A stretch of DNA of 64,000 nt from NCBI GenBank assembly GCA_045635745.1, contig JAZTWG010000055.1, positions 4,812 through 68,811 on the forward strand. The letters are read 5' to 3'. The translations under genes were made by a program, and so were the position numbers. The stretch comes from SIG78 sp045635745. GTDB taxonomy: Bacteria; Verrucomicrobiota; Lentisphaeria; Victivallales; Victivallaceae. Each line of letters starts with the position of its first letter. Position 1 is the stretch's first letter. Shown piece after piece: positions 52,710 through 61,128 of the stretch. The notes under the pieces were generated by a model that saw nothing but the letters and a program-made list of their open reading frames with translations, was not told the origin of the DNA and did no database searches.

Positions 52710-53413
52710 AAAAAGTCATGCCGTATCATGCGGTGATACTGCCGGCATTCAAGCCGTCGGAAATCCTGGTGGAACTGGTAAACGATCTGCGAGCTGCGCT
52801 TGATATATTGATCGTGGTGGTCAATGACGGCAGTTCGGAAACATATGAGCATATATTTACACAATTGCGTGCGGTAAATGTGGTTGTGTTGGAGCACAGT
52901 CGAAATTGCGGCAAGGGCAGGGCGCTTAAAAGTGCATTTGAATATATATTGCAGAATCATCCGCAAATTTCCGGCGCAGTTACCGCCGATGCCGATGGGC
53001 AGCACCGGGTGGCTGACATAATAAAATGTATTGAAACCCTCGATCGCTGTCCGGACAATCTTATCATCGGCAGCCGCGACCTTACCGCGCCGCAAGTGCC
53101 GTGGAAAAGCCGGTTCGGCAACCGGGTTTGCAGCTGGCTTTTCAAATTGCGCTATGACATCCGGCTGAACGACACGCAATGCGGATTGCGCGGTATTCCG
53201 GCAGAATTTATGCAAATACTGCTCGATGTCTCCGGCGAAAGATATGAGTTTGAAAGCTCCATGCTGAAAGCTGCGCGCAATTCTGCACATCGCGTGTTTC
53301 CGTTCAGAGAAATACCCATCGAAGCTGTTTATGAACCGGGCAACCCCACGTCGCATTTGAAAATTTTTCAGGATTCACAAAAAATTCTGGCGGCAATCTT
53401 GAAAAATAAGTAA
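52706..53413 (+). CDS. Glycosyltransferase family 2
   Basis: 235 aa. GT-A motifs: VVVNDGSSETYE, HSRNCGKGRALKSAFEYI, TADADGQHRV with the DxD-like site. Similar to dolichyl-phosphate-mannose-synthase-type enzymes, but with no C-terminal membrane segments. Likely transfers a sugar to a lipid carrier or glycan. ATGA overlap with larC. Confidence 0.88.
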   Translation: MKKVMPYHAVILPAFKPSEILVELVNDLRAALDILIVVVNDGSSETYEHIFTQLRAVNVVVLEHSRNCGKGRALKSAFEYILQNHPQISGAVTADADGQHRVADIIKCIETLDRCPDNLIIGSRDLTAPQVPWKSRFGNRVCSWLFKLRYDIRLNDTQCGLRGIPAEFMQILLDVSGERYEFESSMLKAARNSAHRVFPFREIPIEAVYEPGNPTSHLKIFQDSQKILAAILKNK

Positions 53414-53479
53414 AGAGTTATATATTATATTCCAAAATAAGACCATATACCTTAAATACTTTAATACAGGGAAAAAATT

Positions 53480-54484
53480 ATGCTTAAAAATGCGGAAATC
53501 AAACCCATTACAGGTACTTTTGTCAATATGCTCATCTCCGATACCGGGATCGTCAATGGCGGTCTCAAAGAATGGGAACAGGATTTCAAGATGATGAAAG
53601 CCATCGGTATGGATCAGCTTTTTATCATCCGTACCGAAGTCGAGCAGAATGGTGTTTTCCTTTCTGCCGAAGACCCCCGCTCGACCACCTGGCCGGAAGA
53701 CGAAAATCTGTTGGATATGGTTTTCCGCCTTGGCGATAAATATGATATGACCGTATTTCTTGGCGGCCCCCAGAATATCACCAATCTGCACATGGGCGAT
53801 TGGCAGAAAGAAGTCGATGACAACAAGCGATATTATGACCGCACCGTGGCCAAATACAAGCATCACAAATGTTTCAAGGGCTTGTATGTAACGCTCGAAG
53901 CCCTGCCGTGGCACTTCAACTTTCTGGATATTTGTACTGAAGTACTCAAATATATGCGCGCCAATTACCCGGATATGAAAACATTTATGAGCCCGACTTT
54001 CTGCGGCCCGTGGGGCAATATGACCCGCCAATACACTCCCGATGAGTGGGTGGATATATATGGCAGATATTTCTTTGAACGTATTGCCGGTATGCTTGAC
54101 TACTGCGCCCCGCAGGACAAAATTGCTGCTCCGGCATGTCATTACGGCGAAATTCAGGACAACGGCTTGACTGAATGGTACACCAAGGTCGGCAAGCTCT
54201 TCGATAAGTGCGGTATCGAGTTGTGGAGCAATATTGAAACTTTCCAGCGCCCGTTCCCGGGACACGGCGAACCCAAAGGCGTTTTCCGGCAGGGCGATTA
54301 CCGCACGCTTTATATGAAACTTTCTGAAGCTTCGCCGTTGGTCAAGCGCATTATCACTTACGAATATTTCAGTTGCATGAGTCCCAATACGGAGTGGGGA
54401 TCGAGCAGAAGATTGTTGGCGCGTTATCTCGAAATACTCGGCCGCGATACGGCAATCATCGACGAAATCTACCCTATTAAGTAA
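53480..54484 (+). CDS. DUF4434 TIM-barrel protein
   Basis: 334 aa. ITGTFVNMLISD, WEQDFKMMKAIGMDQLFI, FLGGPQNI and GLYVTLEALPWH fit the DUF4434 TIM barrel, related to glycoside hydrolases. There is no signal peptide. Its TAA stop (54482-54484) falls inside the left arm of the 126-bp inverted-repeat element, so its last codons may have been changed by insertion. Function unknown. Confidence 0.82.
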   Translation: MLKNAEIKPITGTFVNMLISDTGIVNGGLKEWEQDFKMMKAIGMDQLFIIRTEVEQNGVFLSAEDPRSTTWPEDENLLDMVFRLGDKYDMTVFLGGPQNITNLHMGDWQKEVDDNKRYYDRTVAKYKHHKCFKGLYVTLEALPWHFNFLDICTEVLKYMRANYPDMKTFMSPTFCGPWGNMTRQYTPDEWVDIYGRYFFERIAGMLDYCAPQDKIAAPACHYGEIQDNGLTEWYTKVGKLFDKCGIELWSNIETFQRPFPGHGEPKGVFRQGDYRTLYMKLSEASPLVKRIITYEYFSCMSPNTEWGSSRRLLARYLEILGRDTAIIDEIYPIK

Positions 54485-54601
54485 GGGCTTGCGGCATATC
54501 TCGCGCCTCAGCGGCGTCAGTTGCTCAGTTGTGTACAAAGGTACACGCCTTCGCTGCCGCCTTGCTGAAACGCGACCTATGCTCACAATCCCTTACTTAA
54601 T
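54476..54601. repeat. 126-bp inverted-repeat element (MITE/REP-like)
   Basis: Perfect 12-bp ends ATTAAGTAAGGG (54476-54487) and CCCTTACTTAAT (54590-54601). The interior is an imperfect hairpin whose tip is GTGTACAAAGGTACAC (54531-54546). It includes the last bases and stop of the DUF4434 gene. No transposase frame inside. Confidence 0.65.
54491..54559. repeat. 69-bp core repeat, copy 1
   Basis: GCGGCAT... to ...TTCGCTGCCG. It matches 54616-54684 at 59 of 69 positions without gaps; the last 32 bases are identical. Likely a dispersed repeat family of this genome. Confidence 0.75.
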
Positions 54602-54615
54602 CCAGTCGGCGTTTT

Positions 54616-54684
54616 GCGGCATGTTTTGTGCCCTGTCGGCGTCAGTTGCTTTGTTGTGTACAAAGGTACACGCCTTCGCTGCCG
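54616..54684. repeat. 69-bp core repeat, copy 2
   Basis: Second copy at an offset of exactly 125 bp. It lacks the outer 12-bp arms seen around copy 1, so it may be partial or decayed. Confidence 0.75.
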
Positions 54685-54743
54685 ATGGAGAAATCAGAGC
54701 AAATCTGTAATGTGCCGGAAGATTTTTCGCATCTGCAAAATGC

Positions 54744-54778
54744 AAAAAGCCGGCAGCAGGAGTGATCCTGTTGCCGGC
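54744..54778 (-). terminator. Terminator of the pdxST operon
   Basis: GCCGGCAGCAGGA (54749-54761) and TCCTGTTGCCGGC (54766-54778) around GTGA; on the minus strand TTTTTGCATTTT follows. 14 bp after the pdxT stop. Confidence 0.8.
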
Positions 54779-54791
54779 GGGCATGATAAAA

Positions 54792-55355
54792 TCAAAGCAT
54801 TTCCTGCAGGAAATATTCTGCTATCCGGCAATCGCTGCCGAGTTCCGGATGAAAAGTCATTGCCAGCTGTTTACCCTGGCGGACGGCGGTTATCCTTCCC
54901 TCATGCTCGGACAGAACTTCCACGCCGGGAACACAGAACTCTATCTGCGGAGCGCGGATAAAGCTCATGGATACATTCTTGATTCCGGCAAATGTACCGT
55001 TTGTGCAAAAACTGCTCAACTGTCTGCCGTAAGCATTGCGCCGGACCGAGATACCCATAGTTCCGAGATGGATCGTCGGATCATCCAGCAGCTGCTGGGC
55101 AAGCAGTATCGATCCGGCACAGGTCGCCATGACCGGCAGCCCTGCCAGAATACGGGAACGGATTTCATCAAACATATCCAGCTCCCGCAGCAGCTTACCC
55201 TGAACTGTGCTTTCGCCGCCGGGCAGAATAAGTGCATCGAAATCTTTTTGAAGATCACTTTTCTGCCGCAGCTGACAGGTCGGAACATTCATGCGTTTGA
55301 AGACCGCCTCGTGTTCCTCAAAATCCCCCTGCAGGGCAAGGACCGCTATCTGCAT
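54792..55355 (-). CDS. pdxT: Pyridoxal 5'-phosphate synthase glutaminase subunit
   Basis: 187 aa. LPGGEST oxyanion region, nucleophile Cys79 in MATCAGS, and His-Glu in FHPELGSD complete the class I glutaminase triad. It provides ammonia to PdxS. Start overlaps the pdxS stop (TAATG). Confidence 0.96.
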   Translation of the reverse strand: MQIAVLALQGDFEEHEAVFKRMNVPTCQLRQKSDLQKDFDALILPGGESTVQGKLLRELDMFDEIRSRILAGLPVMATCAGSILLAQQLLDDPTIHLGTMGISVRRNAYGRQLSSFCTNGTFAGIKNVSMSFIRAPQIEFCVPGVEVLSEHEGRITAVRQGKQLAMTFHPELGSDCRIAEYFLQEML

Positions 55356-56230
55356 TAAATACCCCGTTCTTCCATGATGATCTTGATTTCATCGGGATTG
55401 ATGCCGACCATTGCTTCGCCCAGACCGCAGGAAAGATCGGCCAGCATGCCATAATCCTGATAGTTGGTGACCGCTTTGACGATCGCTGCAGCGCGTTTGG
55501 CTGGATCGCCGGATTTGAAGATACCGGAACCGACAAATACACCTTCGGCGCCCAACAGCATCATCAGAGCCGCATCAGCCGGAGTGGCCACGCCGCCGGC
55601 GGCAAAGTTCACTACCGGCAGTTTACCGTTTTTGTGCACATACATAAGCAGATCAAAGGGTACCTGCAGCTGTTTGGCTGCTTCGTAAAGTTCATCTTCA
55701 GCCATATTGGCAACCCGACGGATCTCCTGGTTCATTTTGCGCATGTGGCGTACAGCCTGCACTACGTCGCCGGTACCGGGTTCGCCCTTGGTACGGATCA
55801 TGGCGGCGCCTTCATTGATGCGGCGCAAAGCTTCGCCAAGGTCTCTGGCTCCGCAGACAAACGGCACTTTGAACGCGCGCTTATCCACATGATAAATATC
55901 ATCGGCCGGGCTCAAGACTTCGCTTTCATCGATATAGTCGATTTCGATGGCTTCCAGAATTCTGGCTTCAGCAATGTGTCCGATACGGCACTTGGCCATC
56001 ACCGGAATGGAAACGGCATCCTGAATGCCTTTGATCATGCCCGGATCGCTCATGCGGGAGACTCCGCCGGCCGCACGGATGTCTGCGGGAATACGTTCCA
56101 ACGCCATAACCGCGCAAGCTCCGGCATCTTCCGCAATTTTAGCCTGTTCGGGGGTGGTCACATCCATGATTACGCCGCCTTTGAGCATACGGGCGAGGTC
56201 GCAATTCAATTCATACTGTTCGTTCTGCAT
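55355..56230 (-). CDS. pdxS: Pyridoxal 5'-phosphate synthase lyase subunit
   Basis: 291 aa. LKGGVIMDVTTPEQAKIAE, the catalytic Lys in VMAKCRIGH, NFAAGGVATPADAALMM and GSGIFKSGDP are PdxS signature. It condenses ribose-5-P, glyceraldehyde-3-P and ammonia to PLP. SD AAGGAG. Divergent from the MocR-like regulator with overlapping promoters. Confidence 0.97.
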   Translation of the reverse strand: MQNEQYELNCDLARMLKGGVIMDVTTPEQAKIAEDAGACAVMALERIPADIRAAGGVSRMSDPGMIKGIQDAVSIPVMAKCRIGHIAEARILEAIEIDYIDESEVLSPADDIYHVDKRAFKVPFVCGARDLGEALRRINEGAAMIRTKGEPGTGDVVQAVRHMRKMNQEIRRVANMAEDELYEAAKQLQVPFDLLMYVHKNGKLPVVNFAAGGVATPADAALMMLLGAEGVFVGSGIFKSGDPAKRAAAIVKAVTNYQDYGMLADLSCGLGEAMVGINPDEIKIIMEERGI

Positions 56231-56259
56231 TTTTTTCTCCTTATTTTTGAGTTTGAGAT

Positions 56260-56288
56260 TTGACTTTAATATAATCTGCGGCTATATT
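56260..56288 (+). promoter_or_regulatory. Promoter for the MocR/PdxR-like gene
   Basis: TTGACT (56260-56265), 17-bp spacer, TATATT (56283-56288). The ATG at 56310 would be only about 15 nt after the start of transcription, without a clear ribosome binding site; ATG 56325 is the alternative. Confidence 0.6.
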
Positions 56289-56296
56289 CAATACAA
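56268..56296 (-). promoter_or_regulatory. Promoter for pdxST
   Basis: Minus-strand TTGTAT (56291-56296), 17-bp spacer, TATATT (56268-56273). Overlaps the opposite promoter. Confidence 0.55.
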
Positions 56297-56311
56297 ACAT
56301 TGAAATTGTAT
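56291..56311. promoter_or_regulatory. Inverted repeat ATACAA-N9-TTGTAT (candidate operator)
   Basis: ATACAA (56291-56296) and TTGTAT (56306-56311); the left half is the pdxS -35, the right reaches the regulator's ATG. A protein bound here would control both genes. Confidence 0.45.
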
Positions 56312-57731
56312 GGATTACAATAAAATGCCAACAAACTCTTTCAACAATTTTTATTTAAGCTGGACTCCGGACAAAACCAAACTCAAGAGACCGTATTATC
56401 TTACTCTTGCCAATGCGCTGGAAGCAGATATCGTTTCCGGTAAATTGGCCGCCGGTACCAAGCTGCCGCCGCAGCGGGAGCTGGCAGATTATCTGGATTT
56501 GAACTTTACGACCATTACTCAAGCCTACAATCTCTGCCGGGAGCGCAGATTGATCTACGGCGTGACCGGCAAAGGCACATTTGTTTCGCCGCTGCCCGGC
56601 AAAAACAATATGCAGCAGTCTGTACGGGTGCCCGGTCTGATCGAATTGGGGTTGTTGAAGGGCTTTGATCAAATCAAAGCGCCGATCATCGAGGCCAGCG
56701 AAAATGTTTTGAAAAAGGGGTATATTGAAGAACTTTACTCGTATACCGGAGTCGCCGGACATTTGCATCAGCGTGCCGCCGGAGCCCATTGGATGAAACA
56801 AATGGATGTGCATACCGACAGCGAACACACCGCCATATTTTCCGGGGCACAGAATATCATCAGCGCGGCAATGCTTTCTCTTTTTAAGATCGGCGATAAG
56901 ATCGCGGTCGATGAGTTTACTTATTCCAATCTGATCGGTACTGCGCACCTTTCGCACATCAGACTGATCCCGGTAAGCGGCGATGCTGACGGTATGATCC
57001 CCGGCGAATTGGAGCAAATCTGCAGCAAAGAAGGCATCAGCGGCATTTTTCTGATGCCCAACTGTGCCAATCCCACAACTTGCACCATTCCGGAAAAGCG
57101 CAAAGATGAACTGGCAGCTGTTATTGCACGGCACAAGCTTATCCTGCTTGAAGACGATAATACCGGTATTCCGCAGATCACCGGCGAAACTTATCACTCC
57201 ATGTTCTCCAGACTGCCGGAGCAGACAATTTACATATGCAACTCCACCATGGCTCTGTGCAACGGGTTGCGGGTGGCTTTTGCGGCTTTTCCGGAAAACT
57301 TCCGGATACCGCTTTTAAATGCATTGTTTCATTTGAATATCAAAACTTCGTCGCTGGATGCCGAGATCATGACGGAGCTGATTTTAAGCGGTAAAGCTGC
57401 CAGAATTCTGGAACAGAAAGCAGAGCTTGCCCGGGAACGAAACCTTATATTCGACCGTTTTTTTCCTGATGCGGTCAAACCGGGAACTCCATCGGCATTT
57501 TTCCGCTGGCTGCCGCTGCCCAAACTGGCTATGGACGAAATGGAAATGGAGCGCCGGCTGCTTCAGCAGGGCGTCAGTGTTTACGGCTCTTACCGTTTTA
57601 CCGTAACTCACACGCCATACAGTTTTATGCGCATAGCGATTTCATCGCCCAATGATATGAGCCAACTGGAAAAAGGTTGTAAAATCATTCGGGATTTTAT
57701 CCGGAATTCTGTTGCCGATACTGGCTGGTAA
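56310..57731 (+). CDS. MocR/PdxR-like transcription regulator lacking the PLP lysine
   Basis: 473 aa. N-terminal GntR winged helix (LANALEADIVSGKLAAG, LPPQRELADYL, about 31-95) fused to a fold-type I aminotransferase domain (about 120-465). In the aligned PLP site, the Schiff-base Lys of 'STSKSLxxGLR' is Met314 (NSTMALCNGLR), and the Tyr of EDDxYG is Thr285 (EDDNTG). NPTT and Asp282/283 are kept. No other Lys is near. It is divergent from pdxST, as PdxR regulators are, so control of pdxST is likely; whether it can bind PLP covalently is doubtful. Confidence 0.85.
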   Translation: MDYNKMPTNSFNNFYLSWTPDKTKLKRPYYLTLANALEADIVSGKLAAGTKLPPQRELADYLDLNFTTITQAYNLCRERRLIYGVTGKGTFVSPLPGKNNMQQSVRVPGLIELGLLKGFDQIKAPIIEASENVLKKGYIEELYSYTGVAGHLHQRAAGAHWMKQMDVHTDSEHTAIFSGAQNIISAAMLSLFKIGDKIAVDEFTYSNLIGTAHLSHIRLIPVSGDADGMIPGELEQICSKEGISGIFLMPNCANPTTCTIPEKRKDELAAVIARHKLILLEDDNTGIPQITGETYHSMFSRLPEQTIYICNSTMALCNGLRVAFAAFPENFRIPLLNALFHLNIKTSSLDAEIMTELILSGKAARILEQKAELARERNLIFDRFFPDAVKPGTPSAFFRWLPLPKLAMDEMEMERRLLQQGVSVYGSYRFTVTHTPYSFMRIAISSPNDMSQLEKGCKIIRDFIRNSVADTGW

Positions 57732-57782
57732 AAATATTTCCGACTCATTATTCTGCGTGCCGGCTTACGCTGAAAAACGTGC

Positions 57783-58301
57783 TTACTGCAATACTGCAAT
57801 ACCGGGATAATGGCGGTATTTTTCTTCGGAATCCATCCCGCAGCCGATGAGATACCGGTCATCCATGAAAAATCCGGCCCAGTCGGCGTGCGCCACACCT
57901 TCGGGGCGGTCGAGTTCTTTTTCCACAAGGACAGCCGTTTTTACGCTCAAAGCGCCCATTTCCAACAGCGTGTTCTGAATTGCTTTGAGCGCTCTTCCTG
58001 TATCGAGAACTTCATCCACGATCAGGATATTGCGGCCGGCAGGGTCAAGCTTCAGCGTGGAACGCAGCTGAACAACTCCGGAACTGACATTATGCTTGTA
58101 ACTGCCGGCCGCAATGGAGTCGATGTATAAATCATCGAGTTTTATTGCTTCGGCTAATTTTGCAGCGAAAAACAAACCACCATTCATCACCACGATCATT
58201 GTCAATGGCGCAGAACCGCAGGCAGCAGTAATTTCAGTGCCCAGTTCGCAAATTCTGCTGCTTACTTCTTCAGGCGTTTTTATGACTTCAATATTTTTCA
58301 T
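57783..58301 (-). CDS. hpt: Hypoxanthine phosphoribosyltransferase (copy 1)
   Basis: 172 aa. PRPP loop ILIVDEVLDTG, the VVMNGGLFF loop, and GCGMDSEEKYRH near the end. It salvages hypoxanthine/guanine to IMP/GMP. About 84% identical (27 differences in 172) to the copy at 60573-61091. Ribosome binding site is weak. Confidence 0.93.
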   Translation of the reverse strand: MKNIEVIKTPEEVSSRICELGTEITAACGSAPLTMIVVMNGGLFFAAKLAEAIKLDDLYIDSIAAGSYKHNVSSGVVQLRSTLKLDPAGRNILIVDEVLDTGRALKAIQNTLLEMGALSVKTAVLVEKELDRPEGVAHADWAGFFMDDRYLIGCGMDSEEKYRHYPGIAVLQ

Positions 58302-58405
58302 GATAAAAATACATAAAATTTACAATTGTTGGGTTGCAGGAGGCAAACTTATGGCTCTGAGTACAGTAAAACGGCATCAGATTTCAAACGGAATACTCTC
58401 CTTGG

Positions 58406-58436
58406 TGCCCCGGTAAGCTCTATTTATACCGGGGCA
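58406..58436. other. Perfect 10-bp hairpin between PFL-family and hpt genes
   Basis: TGCCCCGGTA and TACCGGGGCA around an 11-nt loop. No T-tract on either side, so a processing site or weak terminator is possible. On the plus strand a 21-codon frame (58351-58416, GGAGG upstream) ends within it. Confidence 0.5.
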
Positions 58437-58463
58437 TTATCTTCCGCTGTGCACGATTATGGA

Positions 58464-59819
58464 TCAATTTTTCAAACTTTGCAGCGGCGCGGGAATGCGT
58501 CCGCCGCGTTTGATCATAATTTCCGGAGAAAAACGGGAAACCGGTATGACTGGCGCTTCGCCGAGCAGTCCGCCGAAACTGATCATGTCGCCGGCTTGGC
58601 CGGAAGGAATAAGTCGCACGGCAGTAGTTTTTGTATTGACCACCCCGATTGCGATCTCATCGGCAATAATACCGGAAATGATTTCTTCGCTGGTGTCACC
58701 CGGAATGGCGATCATATCCAGTCCCACTGAACAGACAGCGGTCATGGCTTCAAGTTTTTCAAGCGTAAGAGCACCGCATTTGGCCGCTTCGATCATACCG
58801 GCATCTTCGGAAACCGGGATGAATGCGCCCGAGAGGCCGCCTACGTGACTGGAAGCCATCACACCACCTTTTTTTACTGCATCATTGAGCATTGCAAGCG
58901 CGGCAGTTGTTCCGGGGCAGCCGCACTTTTCCAAGCCGATGGATTCCAGAATATATGCTACCGAATCCCCGATCGCCGGAGTGGGCGCAAGTGAAAGATC
59001 AACGATGCCAAAAGGAACATTGAGTCTTTCGCTGGCAAGTTTTGCCACCAGCTGGCCCACCCGGGTGATTTTGAAAGCGGTTCTTTTGATGGTTTCTGCT
59101 ATTTCCGTAAGATTGCATTCTGTGCCGGCACGACGGATGGCGGAAGCCACCACGCCGGGGCCTGAAACACCAACATTGATGACCGTTTCCGGTTCACCTA
59201 TGCCGTGGAATGCCCCTGCCATAAACGGGTTATCTTCCGGTACATTGGCAAAGACCACCAGCTTGGCACAGCCGATGGCTGAATTTTCTCTGGTCAGGTC
59301 GGCTGTTTCCCGGATCACTTTTCCCATCAACGCTACTGCATCCATATTGATACCGGCTTTGGTGGACGCCACATTGACTGACGAGCAGAGCCGTTCAGTT
59401 GTTGCAAGCGCTTCCGGAATAGCGGAAATAAGAGTGCGGCTGCCATTGGAAAAGCCTTTCTGCACCAGCGCACTGTAACCGCCGATAAAGTTGATCCCCA
59501 ATTCGCGGGCCGCCCGGTCAAGAGTATGAGCTATATTGAGCGCACCATCGCGGGAAACGCCGCCGCACATCAATGCCGCCGGGGTAACTGAAACGCGTTT
59601 GTTGATAATGGGTATGCCATATTCTTTTTCAATATCCATACCGGTTTGCACCAATTTACCGGCGTGGAACATGATTTTATCGTAAATATTTTTACAGAGA
59701 CGTTTTTCATCGTCGCACTGACAATCAAAGAGCGATATCCCCATCGTGATCGTGCGGATATCCAGACACTCCTCTTTTATCATATTGATAGTTTCAAAGA
59801 TATCATTGCTGGCAAGCAT
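58464..59819 (-). CDS. PFL family protein, UPF0210 (DUF711)
   Basis: 451 aa. GVSRDGALNIAHTLDRAARE, GVSGPGVVASAI and SSHVGGLSGAFIPVSEDAG are typical of the UPF0210 family, structurally related to pyruvate formate-lyase but without its glycyl radical motif. Function is unknown. It is 14 bp after the ACT-domain gene, the conserved UPF0237-UPF0210 pair. Confidence 0.9.
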   Translation of the reverse strand: MLASNDIFETINMIKEECLDIRTITMGISLFDCQCDDEKRLCKNIYDKIMFHAGKLVQTGMDIEKEYGIPIINKRVSVTPAALMCGGVSRDGALNIAHTLDRAARELGINFIGGYSALVQKGFSNGSRTLISAIPEALATTERLCSSVNVASTKAGINMDAVALMGKVIRETADLTRENSAIGCAKLVVFANVPEDNPFMAGAFHGIGEPETVINVGVSGPGVVASAIRRAGTECNLTEIAETIKRTAFKITRVGQLVAKLASERLNVPFGIVDLSLAPTPAIGDSVAYILESIGLEKCGCPGTTAALAMLNDAVKKGGVMASSHVGGLSGAFIPVSEDAGMIEAAKCGALTLEKLEAMTAVCSVGLDMIAIPGDTSEEIISGIIADEIAIGVVNTKTTAVRLIPSGQAGDMISFGGLLGEAPVIPVSRFSPEIMIKRGGRIPAPLQSLKN

Positions 59820-59833
59820 GGTGTATTTCCCTT

Positions 59834-60103
59834 TCAGATCCGGTGCATGGCATTGAAAATATCTTCATGCATAGTGCGGATTTCCAGCGAGTTGGCTTTC
59901 CCCAATTCGCTCATCCGGTCAACGAATGTGGAAAACGGTGCAGATATCCTGTCGATTTCCACAATCATAATCATGGAAAAATACTCCTGCAGAACGGTCT
60001 GTGAAATATCTACGATATTGACATCGAACTCGGCACAGACACAACTGACTTTGGCGATGATGCCGATGGCATCGCAACCGGTAACACTGATTACAGCCTT
60101 CAT
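59834..60103 (-). CDS. ACT-domain protein, UPF0237
   Basis: 89 aa from ATG 60103 (MKAVISVTGCDAIGIIAKVS), GAAAGGA upstream. One ACT domain (beta-alpha-beta-beta-alpha-beta), GcvR-like. Predicted amino-acid-binding regulator; always found with UPF0210, as here. Confidence 0.9.
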   Translation of the reverse strand: MKAVISVTGCDAIGIIAKVSCVCAEFDVNIVDISQTVLQEYFSMIMIVEIDRISAPFSTFVDRMSELGKANSLEIRTMHEDIFNAMHRI

Positions 60104-60572
60104 AAGAAAACGTCCTTTCACATAAAAACTTTTCGTATGAAAATATATCACACATCCCAGTTATTAGCAAGCATAATTGCGGGGAAATAGAGCCAATTTT
60201 ATAAAAAACAGGAAAATCGAAGCGTACAACGGTGGAAAAGAAAAAAATCCCCCAACTGACAACAGCAATTATCTTGCCGCCGGCGGCAGAACACTTCTGG
60301 TGTGCAGCGGCAGTGCCATACTGCAGGAAGGGTATTACGAAGTCTTCAAAAAATACTGCACCAAACCATAAATAATAATTTTATAACGAAAGCTCCGCAG
60401 AATAGAAATACGGTGTTCCAGAACCGTTTTTCCCGCCAATAATATACCAACTGGGGGCTGCAAATATTTTTGAAGTTTTGCCCCCCCGATTTGGGTCAGA
60501 TTTGAAAAAAATGGTCGCATTTTTACTTATTGCCGACCGTTCTGCAAATCGTTTTCAGGTGAAAATCTATTA
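60104..60572. other. 469-bp stretch between the ACT gene and hpt copy 2, with a possible gene remnant
   Basis: One plus-strand frame (60177-60371) ends LAAGGRTLLVCSGSAILQEG...VFKKY, which resembles the start of iron-containing alcohol dehydrogenases but stops at TAA after 40 such residues. The rest shows nothing gene-like; probably decayed sequence. Confidence 0.35.
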
Positions 60573-61091
60573 TCAACCTAAAACTGCGATACCGGGATAA
60601 TGCCGGTATTTTTCTTCAGAGTCCATTCCGCAACCGATAAGATAGCGGTCATTCATGAAAAATCCAGCCCAATCGGCATGTTCAACACCATCCGGGCGCT
60701 CAAGTTTCTTTTCAACCAGCACAGCCGTTTTTACACTCAACGCACCCATTTCCAGAAGAGTTTCCTGAATAGCCTTGAGAGTTCTTCCGGTATCAAGAAC
60801 TTCATCTACTATCAAAATATTGCGTCCCTTGGGATCGAGTTTCAAAGTGGAACGCAACTGCACAACTCCGGTGCTGACATTGCGCTTATAGCTCCCGGCG
60901 GCAATGGAATCAATATAAAAATCTTCCAGCTCTATGGATTCTGCCAATTTTGCTCCAAAGAACAAACCGCCATTCATAACTACGATCATTGTTAACGGCA
61001 TCGATCCGCAACACTGTGCAATTTCCACACCCAGCTCATGGATTCTTGCATTCACCTCTTCAGGTGTCTTGATAATTTCAATATGTTCCAT
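60573..61091 (-). CDS. hpt: Hypoxanthine phosphoribosyltransferase (copy 2)
   Basis: 172 aa. Same motifs as copy 1 (ILIVDEVLDTG, VVMNGGLFF). It is 37 bp downstream of the purine permease, which suggests a transport-salvage pair. Its codon choice and surroundings look more AT-rich than copy 1. Confidence 0.93.
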   Translation of the reverse strand: MEHIEIIKTPEEVNARIHELGVEIAQCCGSMPLTMIVVMNGGLFFGAKLAESIELEDFYIDSIAAGSYKRNVSTGVVQLRSTLKLDPKGRNILIVDEVLDTGRTLKAIQETLLEMGALSVKTAVLVEKKLERPDGVEHADWAGFFMNDRYLIGCGMDSEEKYRHYPGIAVLG

Positions 61092-61128
61092 TATAAAATT
61101 TCACCCAAATTTATAATTTATACGGACA

